Of a stretch of 34,357 nt of DNA, positions 20,705 to 28,939 are shown piece after piece. This DNA comes from a virus: positions 1 through 34,357 of IMG/VR virus record IMGVR_UViG_3300032116_000734. The stretch is one strand, 5' to 3'. The position numbers and the translations under genes are program-made. Below the pieces are notes generated by a model, which saw nothing but the letters and a program-made list of their open reading frames with translations, did not search any database and was not told the DNA's origin. Position 1 is the stretch's first letter, and every line of letters starts with the position of its first letter.

Positions 20705-21448
20705 GTGGTGCAGCCGATTACCAGCACAGCCGCACGACAAATTGTCGCGCGGTTTCATTATTCGGGCAAGTCTACGCAAAACAGCCAACTGCACTTCGGC
20801 GTTTTCCTAAACGGCAAATGCCTCGGCGCTATGCAATTCGGCCCACCTATGGATCGGCGCAAATTACTGCCGTTAGTTACGGGAACCGGCTGGAATGGGA
20901 TGATAGAACTTAATCGCATGGCGTTTTCTGATGCGTTGCCGCGCAATAGTGAAAGCCGGGCGCTCGGTGTGGCTTTCCGGATGATGCGAAAGGCTTACCC
21001 GCATATTGAATGGGTCGTATCGTTTGCCGATGGGACGCAATGCGGCGACGGGACTATCTATCGTGCGGCAGGGTTTGTGTTGACCAGTATCAAGCCGAAC
21101 GCGCAGATGCTGCAAATGCCTGACGGTTCAATCGTGGCCCGCAAAACACTCGACAACCCCAACCATACCGGCCTCAATGGACGGTTTGGCAGCGCGATTG
21201 CCAAAGAAAACGGGGCGGTGCCATTGCCGGGTTTTCAGTTGCGATACATATATTTTTTAAATCCTGCGGCGCGGGCACGGTTGGCCTGTCCTATTTTGCC
21301 GTTTTCCGCCATAGAACATGCGGGCGCTCGGATGTATCGAGGCCAACGCGCACGAAGTACTGACAGCGGTACGTCCGGCGACCAGCCGGAAGGGGGCGGT
21401 GCGATTCCGACCCGTGCGCTTAACACCGCAACATCACCGGAGGCGTAA
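20705..21448 (+). CDS. mom-like: Mom-like DNA-modification protein (acetyltransferase-related)
   Basis: This encodes 247 residues from GTG 20705 (or 20708), chosen because AAGGA lies just before; the in-frame TTG 20681 is possible. The family pattern is evident: FHYSGK (F17-K22), a strand set with NGKCLGAMQFGPP, ELNRMAFSDALPRNSESRAL (from about 68) and SFADGTQCGDGTIYRAAGF (about 106-124), with a C-terminal GGGAIPTRAL. Mu Mom belongs to this GNAT-related group and changes adenine to a carbamoylmethyl form that resists restriction. The gene is clearly lower in GC (32 of 60 in 20701-20760) than the genes around it (42 of 60 in 21541-21600), which suggests recent transfer. Confidence 0.8.
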   Translation: MVQPITSTAARQIVARFHYSGKSTQNSQLHFGVFLNGKCLGAMQFGPPMDRRKLLPLVTGTGWNGMIELNRMAFSDALPRNSESRALGVAFRMMRKAYPHIEWVVSFADGTQCGDGTIYRAAGFVLTSIKPNAQMLQMPDGSIVARKTLDNPNHTGLNGRFGSAIAKENGAVPLPGFQLRYIYFLNPAARARLACPILPFSAIEHAGARMYRGQRARSTDSGTSGDQPEGGGAIPTRALNTATSPEA

Positions 21449-21450
21449 AG

Positions 21451-21771
21451 ATGCCACCGAATCCACAGAATTTGAAACCAGCATGGAAAAAGGGCCAGAC
21501 GGGCAACCCGAAAGGCCGACCGCCAAAGCTCCCGAAGCTGGACGAGCTGCTGGCGTCCGTCATGAGCGAAGAACGGAACGGGCTGACGGCGGCGGAGGCG
21601 GTGCTACGGGCGCTGCTCGTCAAGGCGACGAAGGGGGACGTCCGGGCGGCGGAGGTGCTGCTCGATCGGTCGTTCGGGAAGGTCCGGCAGGTCACGGACA
21701 TCACGTCCGGCGGGGAGCCGATCAAGGTCGCGCCGCCGATCGTCTGGACCGACGCGAAGGGGGACGAATGA
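21451..21771 (+). CDS. DUF5681-like protein, probable small terminase component
   Basis: This encodes 106 residues from ATG 21451 (GGAGG five bases ahead). It starts with the DUF5681 signature LKPAWKKGQTGNPKGRPPK, a flexible basic arm, then helices (LDELLASVMSEER; AAEAVLRALLVKATKGDVRA), and ends acidic. Such proteins often occur directly ahead of the large terminase and are proposed to recognise the packaging site. One gene (a methyltransferase) separates it here from terL, and no other TerS candidate is nearby. It overlaps the next gene as ATGA. Confidence 0.65.
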   Translation: MPPNPQNLKPAWKKGQTGNPKGRPPKLPKLDELLASVMSEERNGLTAAEAVLRALLVKATKGDVRAAEVLLDRSFGKVRQVTDITSGGEPIKVAPPIVWTDAKGDE

Positions 21772-22367
21772 CCCTCCGCCCGCATGAAACATATTGGGAA
21801 ACCACGGCGGACCCGGCAGGGACCTTTCGCGACTGGCTGACACAATCGGACCCGTGGTCGCGGGCGGAGGTGGTCCGGATCGCGCAGGAAGTCGAGGCGC
21901 GGTCGGTCCTCGAAGCGGGACCGGGCCTGTTCGTGGACTACCAGACGCATTGGGCCTATCTGCCGGAGGTGGCCTACGAGGCGGTCGAACTGACGCCCAA
22001 ACTGGCCGCGGCCGGTCGGGCGATCGGGGCGGCGGTGCTCGATGGGTCCATCCTCGCCATCCCAAAGCCGGACAAATCCGTAGACATGGCCTATTGCCGT
22101 CATGTGCTGGAACACCTCGCGCCGGAGGACGTACCGCGGGCGCTGGCGGAGATGGTCCGGGTGGCCGAGAAGGCGGTCGTGGTGGTGTTCTTCCAGATGG
22201 CGGAGCACGGGGTGCAGGTGGTCCGAGACGAGACGGTCGCGGTCGGGACGTTCTGCAACTATTACGGGCAGCGGTACATCGAAGGACTGCTGGCCGACCT
22301 CGGGGTCGGCTGGACGGAATGGACGACGGGGGGTCGGGATTGGGTGCTCACGGCCTACCTGACGTAG
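21768..22367 (+). CDS. Class I SAM-dependent methyltransferase
   Basis: This encodes 199 residues from ATG 21768. Motif I appears as LEAGPGLFVDY (E49-A-G-P-G), followed by AYEAVELTPKL and the acidic-aromatic KSVDMAYCRHVLEHL (about residues 105-119), the layout of small-molecule or sugar methyltransferases (Methyltransf_11 type). The target is not identifiable. It overlaps both neighbours, and its C-terminal 28 bases are shared with the large terminase gene. Finding it between TerS-like and TerL genes, next to the Mom-like gene, makes a DNA- or virion-modification role worth testing. Confidence 0.75.
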   Translation: MTLRPHETYWETTADPAGTFRDWLTQSDPWSRAEVVRIAQEVEARSVLEAGPGLFVDYQTHWAYLPEVAYEAVELTPKLAAAGRAIGAAVLDGSILAIPKPDKSVDMAYCRHVLEHLAPEDVPRALAEMVRVAEKAVVVVFFQMAEHGVQVVRDETVAVGTFCNYYGQRYIEGLLADLGVGWTEWTTGGRDWVLTAYLT

Positions 22368-23602
22368 CCGCGCCGGACCCGATCCGGCTGCTCGGGGTCT
22401 ATCGGCCGTTATTCGTCGGGCGTCCCGAGTGGCGGTATGCGTTCCTGACGGGCGGGCGCGGGTCGGGGAAGTCCTTCCACTCGGCACTGTTCCTGCTCAA
22501 CCTGACGTACGAACCGGGCCACGTCATTCTGTTTACCCGGTACACAATGGTGGCGGCCGACGTGTCGATCATTCCCGAGTTTCGGGACAAGATCGAACGG
22601 CTGGGGCGGGAGGACGATTTTGAGGTCACCAAACGGGAGATCGTGAACAAACGGACCGGCTCCCGTATACTTTTTCGCGGCATCCAGACAAGTAGTGGCA
22701 ACCAAACCGCCCGCCTCAAGTCCATTCAGGGCGTGACCACTTGGGTGCTGGACGAGGCGGAGGAGTTGGTCGATGAGCGGACGTTCGACACGATCGACCT
22801 GTCGATCCGCCACAAGGCGCTGCCGAACCGGGTGATCCTCGTCCTCAACCCGACGACGACGGACCATTTCTTGCATACCCGGTTCGTGGCGACCCCGCGG
22901 CCGGATACGCTCTACATCCATACGACCTTTCGGGACAACCTGCCCAACTTGTCGCCGTCGTGGCTGGAAGCGGCGGCGAAGGTCGAGGCGACCAACCCGG
23001 AACGGTACCGGCGGATCTTCCTCGGGGAATGGGGACGGGACGCGGCGGGGCTGTTGTGGACGGGCACGGACCTCGCGCGGGTGCGGGTGGCGAACGGGCC
23101 GGAGGAGCTGTCGCGGGTGGTGGTGGCGATCGACCCGGCGGTCACGTCCCGCGCGGATTCGGACGAGACGGGCATCGTCGTGATTGGGACGGACCGGACG
23201 AAGCGGGCCTATGTGCTGGAGGATCTGTCGGGGCGGTACACGCCCGCGCAGTGGGCGACGATCGCGGTCGAGGCGGCGCGGCGGTGGAAGGGGTCTATCG
23301 TGGCGGAGGTCAATCAGGGCGGCGATCTCGTCGCGGCCACGCTCCGGTCGATCGGGCCAAAGGCGGAGGGGATCCGCATCCAAGACGTCCGGGCCAGTCG
23401 GGGGAAATACGCCCGCGCGGAGCCGGTGTACGCGCTCTATCAGGAAGGGCGGGTGTACCACGTCGGACAGTTGCCGCTACTAGAGGCGCAGATGGTCGGG
23501 TTTAACCCGGACGAGACGGACGGCTCACCCGATCGGGTGGACGCGCTAGTCTGGGGGCTGACGGCGCTGCTCTTGAATCCCGTCAACGCGTTCGTGGTCT
23601 AA
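22340..23602 (+). CDS. terL: Terminase large subunit
   Basis: This encodes about 420 residues. The start is taken as TTG 22340, preceded by GGGGGG; no ATG/GTG fits before the ATPase motif, so the N-terminus is uncertain. The ATPase half shows Walker A GGRGSGKS (38-45), an adenine-proximal TRYTMVAADVSI and Walker B WVLDEAEEL (D138, E139). The nuclease half has AIDPAVTSRADSDETG (D265 and others) and AEVNQGGD, then DRVDALVWGLTALL. It is the motor that cuts and pumps DNA into proheads, of the Terminase_3/PBSX-like type. It overlaps the methyltransferase by 28 bases and is followed by the late promoter. Confidence 0.92.
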   Translation: MGAHGLPDVAAPDPIRLLGVYRPLFVGRPEWRYAFLTGGRGSGKSFHSALFLLNLTYEPGHVILFTRYTMVAADVSIIPEFRDKIERLGREDDFEVTKREIVNKRTGSRILFRGIQTSSGNQTARLKSIQGVTTWVLDEAEELVDERTFDTIDLSIRHKALPNRVILVLNPTTTDHFLHTRFVATPRPDTLYIHTTFRDNLPNLSPSWLEAAAKVEATNPERYRRIFLGEWGRDAAGLLWTGTDLARVRVANGPEELSRVVVAIDPAVTSRADSDETGIVVIGTDRTKRAYVLEDLSGRYTPAQWATIAVEAARRWKGSIVAEVNQGGDLVAATLRSIGPKAEGIRIQDVRASRGKYARAEPVYALYQEGRVYHVGQLPLLEAQMVGFNPDETDGSPDRVDALVWGLTALLLNPVNAFVV

Positions 23603-23604
23603 CT

Positions 23605-23620
23605 GTCAAGAGGTCAAGAG
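23605..23620 (+). repeat. Tandem direct repeat GTCAAGAG x2
   Basis: GTCAAGAG is repeated without a gap (23605-23612, 23613-23620), ending 8 bases before the -35 at 23629. This position fits an activator site just upstream of the late promoter, so it could be the target of an early phage regulator such as the helix-turn-helix protein. It begins two bases after the terL stop. Confidence 0.6.
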
Positions 23621-23628
23621 CCGCGCGG

Positions 23629-23657
23629 TTGACGACTTGCTTCCTATCACATAGGCT
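23629..23657 (+). promoter_or_regulatory. Late promoter ahead of the portal gene
   Basis: TTGACG (23629-23634) and TAGGCT (23652-23657) are 17 bases apart. It lies in the 109-base gap between terL and the portal gene, the only sizeable non-coding gap in the head/tail region, and can drive the whole structural and lysis block around to the terminator at 13954. The leader carries a perfect palindrome GCGCGGCCGCGC (23674-23685), which could fold in the mRNA. Confidence 0.65.
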
Positions 23658-23711
23658 TGTACCCGACGGCGTGGCGCGGCCGCGCGTGGTGCCCATTTAC
23701 GCGGGGGCGAA

Positions 23712-26700
23712 GTGTCCGAAAGGGCCAGTCAGTCCGTAGTGCAGCGGCTCGCCCGCGCGTGGCAGATCGTCCGGGGACGCGACGAAGGCCGCGCGATTAT
23801 CGGGACGACCTATCCCAACTTTCCCGGCGTGGCCGGTGGCGGGTCCCTTTCCTTAGTGCGGACCGCCAATCCGCAGGAGTTCAAGCCGGAAGGCGCGACG
23901 GTCCGCGCCGAAGGGTTCTCCCGGCATCCGGTCGTTCACGCCTGCATTCGGGTCGTGGCGGACATTGTGGCGTCGGTGCCGTTGGTCGTGCTGCGCGAGC
24001 GCGGCAACTCGGAATCAAAGGTCGGTGAGGACCACCCGCTCCAGCGGTTGCTCGACTATCCCGGCCCGCGCTTCACGGCGCGGCAGTTCCGCGCAAAGTT
24101 CGCGGTCGATTTCCTCGGGTACGGCAACTCGTTCACGCAGATTGAACGGCAGGGTGGGCAGGGTCGGCCCGTCGGCCTGCGGGCGATCAACGCCGAGAGC
24201 ATCCAATCCGTTTGGGTGGACGCGGAAGGCGACCCGCGGCGGTACGATTACGGCAACTGGTCGGGGATCATCGTGCAGGTGCCGGTCGAGGACATTCTGC
24301 ATTTCCGTGACCTCGATATGTCGCGGCCGTTTCAGCCGGAGTGCTTTGGCTTTCCGCGCGGGGCGACGGCGATCGCCAGCATTGCGGCGGACAACGAGGC
24401 GACGAAGTACGTCCGGCAGGTCGTGACGAACGACGGCACGCCGACTTTCGCCGTGCTGCTGGCGGACGAGGCCACGCAGGACGACGCGCAGGCGATGCAG
24501 TCGCGGTATGTGGCGCGGACGGTGGACCGTGGCAAGCGGGGGACGCCCGCGTTCTTTGGCGCGGTGCGCGACATCAAACCGCTCGGGTTCACGCTGTCCG
24601 ACCTAGAGTTCCCTGACCTCCGGCGGGTGTCGCGTGAGGACATTTGCGCGGCGTTTGGGGTGGATCCGCGCATGATCGGGATCGCGTCGGCCACGTCGGA
24701 CGCGGGGTTGTCCGGTGCCCAATACGCGGAGGCGCGGGCGCGACTGGTCCAGCATACCATCGAGCCGATGTTTTCGGCATTCGAGGACGAGCTGAACCAC
24801 TGGCTCGCGCCCGAGTTCGGCGACGTCTGGATCACCTACGACCACGATATGCTCCGCGATCTCGTCGAGAATGACGCGGAGACGTCGGAGCGGGTACGGG
24901 CGGAGTTCAAGGATTCGCTGCGGACGTGGGAAGAGGCGCGGCGGGCGCTCAAGCTGCCGCCGGTCCCGATCCCGACTGATACGTTGGCGATGACGACGGG
25001 CACGCAGTTGGTCCCGGCGGCGGTCGCGGTGATCGACCCAACGGCGGTCATGGACGAACCGCCCGCGACGGACAACGAGACGCCCGCCGTGGGTCCGGGT
25101 CCGCAGGAAACGGAAGCGGACGCGGAGACGATCGACGTCGAGGAGAATGAGGACGGGCTGGCGGACGAGCAGGGCCGCGCGGCGTCCGACGTGACCAACT
25201 TCCCGGCACGGGGCGACAATAAGACGGTCAGTCTCCGGAACTCGGGGTTCAAGGTGTTCCCGGTCGCGGAGGCGGAGGCGCTGAAGGCAAACTACCCGTC
25301 TGTCTGGCGCAAAGGCGGCAACATTCGCGGCAATAAGCAGTTCACGCTGCTCCGACCGGTCGCCAAGCGCGGCGGGAAGGTGGACGGGCTGTCGGAGGAG
25401 AACGCGGTCCGTCGGCGCGAGGCGTGGGCGGCGCGGCACCGGAAGGATTTCCAGTTGGCGGGCGTGGTCGCGCAGGTCAAGTGGCTGGTGGTCGGGGACC
25501 GCGGCCTTGACCATATGCGGGCGGTGCTGGCGGACGCGAAGGCCAAAGCGGACAACCGCAAGCGGTCGCTCGGGTCGCATGTGCGGACGTTCGCGGAGGA
25601 CGCGCTGTCCGGCGATCAGATCGAGGCGCTGATGGAACTGCTGGAGGCGGTCGTCGAGGGGGAACTCCCGATTGCGACGGTCGAGGGCATCATCCTTGCG
25701 GCGTTCCCGAAGCTCGACGCGGACGCGGTGTCAGCGATGCTCGACGGGCTAGAAGGGTTCGCGCCGGAGGACGAGGACGAGCCGGAGGAGCCTGAAGCGC
25801 CAGAGATGCCGAAGGACGAGGAGCCGGAGAACGGCGAAGCGCCCGAGCCGATGGGCGAGATGGCTGCGATGGACGAGCAGCGGCCGTGGTGGGTGCATGT
25901 GCCGCCAGAGGACCGGCCGTGGTGGGTGGAGATGGCCGAGGCGGGGACGCTGCAAGACGAGCCGCGGTTCCAGTACTGGCAGCGGGCAATGGACGAGCTC
26001 GACCGGGAAGAGGGCGAATACTACACCACGGCGCGGGGGCAGTTTGCGGCGGACGCGCAGAGCATTGCGTTGCTGTTCGCGCAGTATGCCAAAGAAGCGG
26101 CGACGGCGACGGACGCGCGGAAGGCGCAACTGCTGCAAACCATTGACCGGTTGATTCGGACCAACTACCAGAAAAACGGCGAGTATTACCGCGCGTGGAA
26201 AGCGGCGTTTGAGGCGTTGATAGGCCAGACGTATATGGTCGGGGCTCGACAGGTGGCGGGTCTGAACCTATCGTTTACGCTCCAGTCGCCGGAAGTCTTG
26301 ATGGCGATTGACGAACGGACGGCGCAACTGGCCGAGTGGATCGGCGAGGACACCGCCAAGCAGGTCACGGCGGCGATTCGCGCGGCGGAGAAAGCCGGAT
26401 TCTCGGTCGAGGAGACGGCACGGCTCGTCCAGTCGTCGGTGTACGGTGAAAACCTCACGGATGTGCGAGCGACCCGCATCGCGCGGACGGAAGCGGCGCA
26501 CGCGATGTCGCGCGGCAGTTGGGATCAGGCGATCGAGCTCGGCATCTATCAGTCGAAGGAATGGCTCTCGTTTGAGGATTCCAAGACGCGAACCACGCAT
26601 CGCCAGTACGGCGGCTCGCCGGTTGTGCCAATGGACTACCGGTACGGCAAGATGCTGTATCCCCTCGACCCGTCCGGGGGTCCGGCGGAGACGATCAACT

Positions 26701-26753
26701 GCCGCTGTACATTGGTGTTCTATACTGAACCAGCATCCGAGGCCACTCCATGA
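23712..26753 (+). CDS. Portal protein fused to an insert domain and a MuF-like head protein
   Basis: This encodes 1013 residues from GTG 23712 (GGGGGCG ahead). Residues about 1-430 are an HK97-type portal (HPVVHACIRVVADIVASVPL; DRGKRGTPAFFGAV; CAAFGVDPRMIGIAS). An acidic linker (to about 500) leads to a domain at about 510-620 with SGFKVFPVAEAEALKANYPS, WRKGGNIRGNKQFTLLRPV and a charged helical half. A second acidic Pro-rich linker lies at about 686-714. The C-terminal 200 residues are MuF-like: RATRIARTEAAHAMSRGSWD (about 919), TTHRQYGG and the final NCRC (996-999). Portal and MuF are normally separate genes. The frame is open throughout, so this is a true fusion and not a reading error that is visible. 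Confidence 0.88.
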   Translation: MSERASQSVVQRLARAWQIVRGRDEGRAIIGTTYPNFPGVAGGGSLSLVRTANPQEFKPEGATVRAEGFSRHPVVHACIRVVADIVASVPLVVLRERGNSESKVGEDHPLQRLLDYPGPRFTARQFRAKFAVDFLGYGNSFTQIERQGGQGRPVGLRAINAESIQSVWVDAEGDPRRYDYGNWSGIIVQVPVEDILHFRDLDMSRPFQPECFGFPRGATAIASIAADNEATKYVRQVVTNDGTPTFAVLLADEATQDDAQAMQSRYVARTVDRGKRGTPAFFGAVRDIKPLGFTLSDLEFPDLRRVSREDICAAFGVDPRMIGIASATSDAGLSGAQYAEARARLVQHTIEPMFSAFEDELNHWLAPEFGDVWITYDHDMLRDLVENDAETSERVRAEFKDSLRTWEEARRALKLPPVPIPTDTLAMTTGTQLVPAAVAVIDPTAVMDEPPATDNETPAVGPGPQETEADAETIDVEENEDGLADEQGRAASDVTNFPARGDNKTVSLRNSGFKVFPVAEAEALKANYPSVWRKGGNIRGNKQFTLLRPVAKRGGKVDGLSEENAVRRREAWAARHRKDFQLAGVVAQVKWLVVGDRGLDHMRAVLADAKAKADNRKRSLGSHVRTFAEDALSGDQIEALMELLEAVVEGELPIATVEGIILAAFPKLDADAVSAMLDGLEGFAPEDEDEPEEPEAPEMPKDEEPENGEAPEPMGEMAAMDEQRPWWVHVPPEDRPWWVEMAEAGTLQDEPRFQYWQRAMDELDREEGEYYTTARGQFAADAQSIALLFAQYAKEAATATDARKAQLLQTIDRLIRTNYQKNGEYYRAWKAAFEALIGQTYMVGARQVAGLNLSFTLQSPEVLMAIDERTAQLAEWIGEDTAKQVTAAIRAAEKAGFSVEETARLVQSSVYGENLTDVRATRIARTEAAHAMSRGSWDQAIELGIYQSKEWLSFEDSKTRTTHRQYGGSPVVPMDYRYGKMLYPLDPSGGPAETINCRCTLVFYTEPASEATP

Positions 26754-27571
26754 GCACCGCCACGATCCGGCCTCCCCTTCGGCCGGTCCAATATATCACG
26801 TCCGAGGTCTCGCTTTCGATCCGCGCGGAAGGCGACCTGCCGCCGGGGATCGCGGGGCGGGTGTCGGGCGTGGCGCTAACGTACGAGGTGGTCGATAGCT
26901 ACCAGACCATCTTTGCTCGCGGCTGCGCGAAGCGGTCCATCGACAACAAGGTCAAGGCGCGGAAGGTCCCGCTGCTGATGGACCATAGCCGGACGGTCGG
27001 GGCGCATGTCGGCGTGGTCGCGTCGATGGTCGATTCGGGCGACCAGTTGATTATGACGGCCGACCTGTTCGACACGCCGGAGGGTCGGGCGGCGCTGGAG
27101 TATGTCAAGACGGTGATCGCGGCGGGGGCCTCGACGGGGTTCTCGATCGGGTTTGTGCCGCGCCGGTCTGATATGGTCATGATGGACGCGAAGCCGGTCG
27201 AGAAGTTCCTCGAAATCGAGCTGCGCGAGGTCTCGCTTACCCCGATGCCTGCGGTGCCCGGTGCTGATGTGACGGGCGCACGGGCGGAGGAGGCCGAGCC
27301 ACAGGAATCCGCTCCCGTCCGGCCGGACGTGGAGCTGTTGGAGACGGCGGCGATCGTCGCGCTGGAGGCGATGGACGCCTCCACTCGCGCGGCCGTGCTC
27401 TCCCGCTACCAACAGCCTGCCTCGACGGCGACCACGACCGCGGCGCGATGCTGCGCTCCCGTGATCCGTGAGCCGGTAGACGCGGTAGCTACGATGGACG
27501 CCCGCGTACAGGCGGTGCGGTCCACGTTCGCAGTCCCAGCAACGACTACCCATTCTTTGAGGAATCCATGA
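26750..27571 (+). CDS. HK97-family prohead protease
   Basis: This encodes 273 residues, overlapping the portal-MuF stop as ATGA. It has the herpesvirus-protease-like fold pattern: GVALTYEVVDSYQTIFARG, the catalytic His in LLMDHSRTVG (H79), DLFDTPEGRAALEYV and the catalytic Ser in GASTGFSIGF (S128), then ELREVSLTPMPAVPGA. It processes the capsid scaffold region during head maturation. The C-terminal 100 residues are acidic then Ala/Thr-rich and probably flexible, as in self-digesting proteases. The capsid gene follows with an ATGA overlap. Confidence 0.92.
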   Translation: MSTATIRPPLRPVQYITSEVSLSIRAEGDLPPGIAGRVSGVALTYEVVDSYQTIFARGCAKRSIDNKVKARKVPLLMDHSRTVGAHVGVVASMVDSGDQLIMTADLFDTPEGRAALEYVKTVIAAGASTGFSIGFVPRRSDMVMMDAKPVEKFLEIELREVSLTPMPAVPGADVTGARAEEAEPQESAPVRPDVELLETAAIVALEAMDASTRAAVLSRYQQPASTATTTAARCCAPVIREPVDAVATMDARVQAVRSTFAVPATTTHSLRNP

Positions 27572-28929
27572 AAACCCCACTGGTAAGCAAGAACCGGCAG
27601 GCGAACGAGCTGCGAGAGCAGGCGCACAAGCTCCGCCATGACCTGATGGACCCGGCCAACAGCTACACGGCCGAGCAGGTCGAGAAGCTGACGAACGACA
27701 TCCGGGCGCTGGAGATGCGGGCGCAGGCGGCGGCGGAGTTCACGCCGGACGCGGAAGTCGATCGGCAGGGCGGCGATGCGGGCTTCACCCGCATGGATGT
27801 GGGAGCGAAGAAGGACGTCGAGTCCTTCCGCACGATGCAGGACGTGTCGCAGGAGGTGCGGACCACGCTGGTCAAGGCGTTCCCGTCGATGGGGGCCTAT
27901 ATCCGCGCGGCGACCCGCGGTCCGGCCACGCCGGTTGAGGCGGACGCGCTCCGCATGGTGGACCAGTACACCCGGACGATCACCGGCTCGACGAACGGCG
28001 GCGAGTTCCTGCTCCCGCTCACGCAGGTGCCTGAAATCTTCTCGGTGAGCAACCAGCAGCCGGGTCTGTTCCAGTATGCCCGCCGGTACAATGTGCCGGG
28101 CCGGTCGCTCCGCATCCCGTACCTCGTACAGGATGAGGGCACCTCGACCCTCAACCGTCCGATGGCCGGTAAGATTGCCAACGTGACGATCGTTGGCGAA
28201 GGCTCGACCAAGCCGGAGCGCGAGCCGACGTTCGGTCAGCGGCTGCTGACGATGTACAAGTATGCGGCCGTGACGCAGTTCGGTGACGAACTGCTCGGCG
28301 ACGACTTCACGGGCGAACTGCCGGGTGAGGTGACGACGGCGGTCGGCGGGCAGATCGTGAACAAGATGAATGAGGACATCACGATCGACGGCAACGGGTC
28401 CTCGCAGCCGCTCGGGGCGCTGAACAACAGCAACTCGGCGCTGATCGCGGTCAACCGGGCGACGGCCAGCACGTTCTCGGCGGCGGACGCGTTCAACATG
28501 TACGAGCGCCACACGCACGGCCCGAACTCGGTCTGGATGATCTCCCGCCGGGTGCTTTCCAAGCTGTTCGCACTCCAGACCACCAACAACACGATGGTGA
28601 CGTGGATTGCGAACCTGCGCGACAAGCCGCAGATGCTGCTCCTCGGGCTGCCGGTCATCGTGACCGACCTGCTCCCGACGCTCGGCACGAAGGGCGATGT
28701 CGCGCTGGTGAACGGCGACTTCTACGCGATGGGCCTCCGGCAGGCGCTGACGGTGGAGTCGTCCATCCACTTCGCCTTCACGGCGGACGTGACGACCTAC
28801 CGGTTCGTGGCGCGTGGCGGCGGTATCCCCCTCCCGACCTCGACCTACGCCTACAAGGTGGACGGCTCGGGGAACAAGGTGGACCCGCACAGCCCGTTCG
28901 TGGTCCTCGATGTCCCGGCCTCGTCGTAA
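27568..28929 (+). CDS. Major capsid protein (HK97 fold)
   Basis: This encodes 453 residues. The first 85 or so form a charged coiled coil (ANELREQAHKLRHDLMDPAN; AEQVEKLTNDIRALEMR), the scaffold-like delta domain expected to be removed by the protease. The mature part follows the HK97 pattern with GSTNGGEFLLPLTQVPEIFS, a beta-rich E-loop region, DELLGDDFTGELPGEVT, GSSQPLGALNNSNSAL, PNSVWMISRRVLSKLFAL and VIVTDLLPTLGTKGDVALVN. It is somewhat longer than HK97 gp5. Codon choice here is the most regular in the window, in line with high expression. A glycosyltransferase gene follows immediately. Confidence 0.93.
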   Translation: MKTPLVSKNRQANELREQAHKLRHDLMDPANSYTAEQVEKLTNDIRALEMRAQAAAEFTPDAEVDRQGGDAGFTRMDVGAKKDVESFRTMQDVSQEVRTTLVKAFPSMGAYIRAATRGPATPVEADALRMVDQYTRTITGSTNGGEFLLPLTQVPEIFSVSNQQPGLFQYARRYNVPGRSLRIPYLVQDEGTSTLNRPMAGKIANVTIVGEGSTKPEREPTFGQRLLTMYKYAAVTQFGDELLGDDFTGELPGEVTTAVGGQIVNKMNEDITIDGNGSSQPLGALNNSNSALIAVNRATASTFSAADAFNMYERHTHGPNSVWMISRRVLSKLFALQTTNNTMVTWIANLRDKPQMLLLGLPVIVTDLLPTLGTKGDVALVNGDFYAMGLRQALTVESSIHFAFTADVTTYRFVARGGGIPLPTSTYAYKVDGSGNKVDPHSPFVVLDVPASS

Positions 28930-28939
28930 GACGACGGAC

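Noticed and set aside
21229-21265. Possible promoter TTGCCG-17-CATATA inside the Mom-like gene
   Set aside because: Both boxes are poor, and the match follows from the AT-rich coding stretch tattttttaaat; there is no supporting leader.
27406-28890. 494-codon open frame on the - strand opposite the major capsid gene
   Set aside because: It is the mirror of a strongly conserved capsid gene in GC-rich DNA, has an Arg/His/Val-rich translation of no family and no ribosome site. The same applies to the long - strand frames at 7060-8463, 22409-23461 and 24603-25580.
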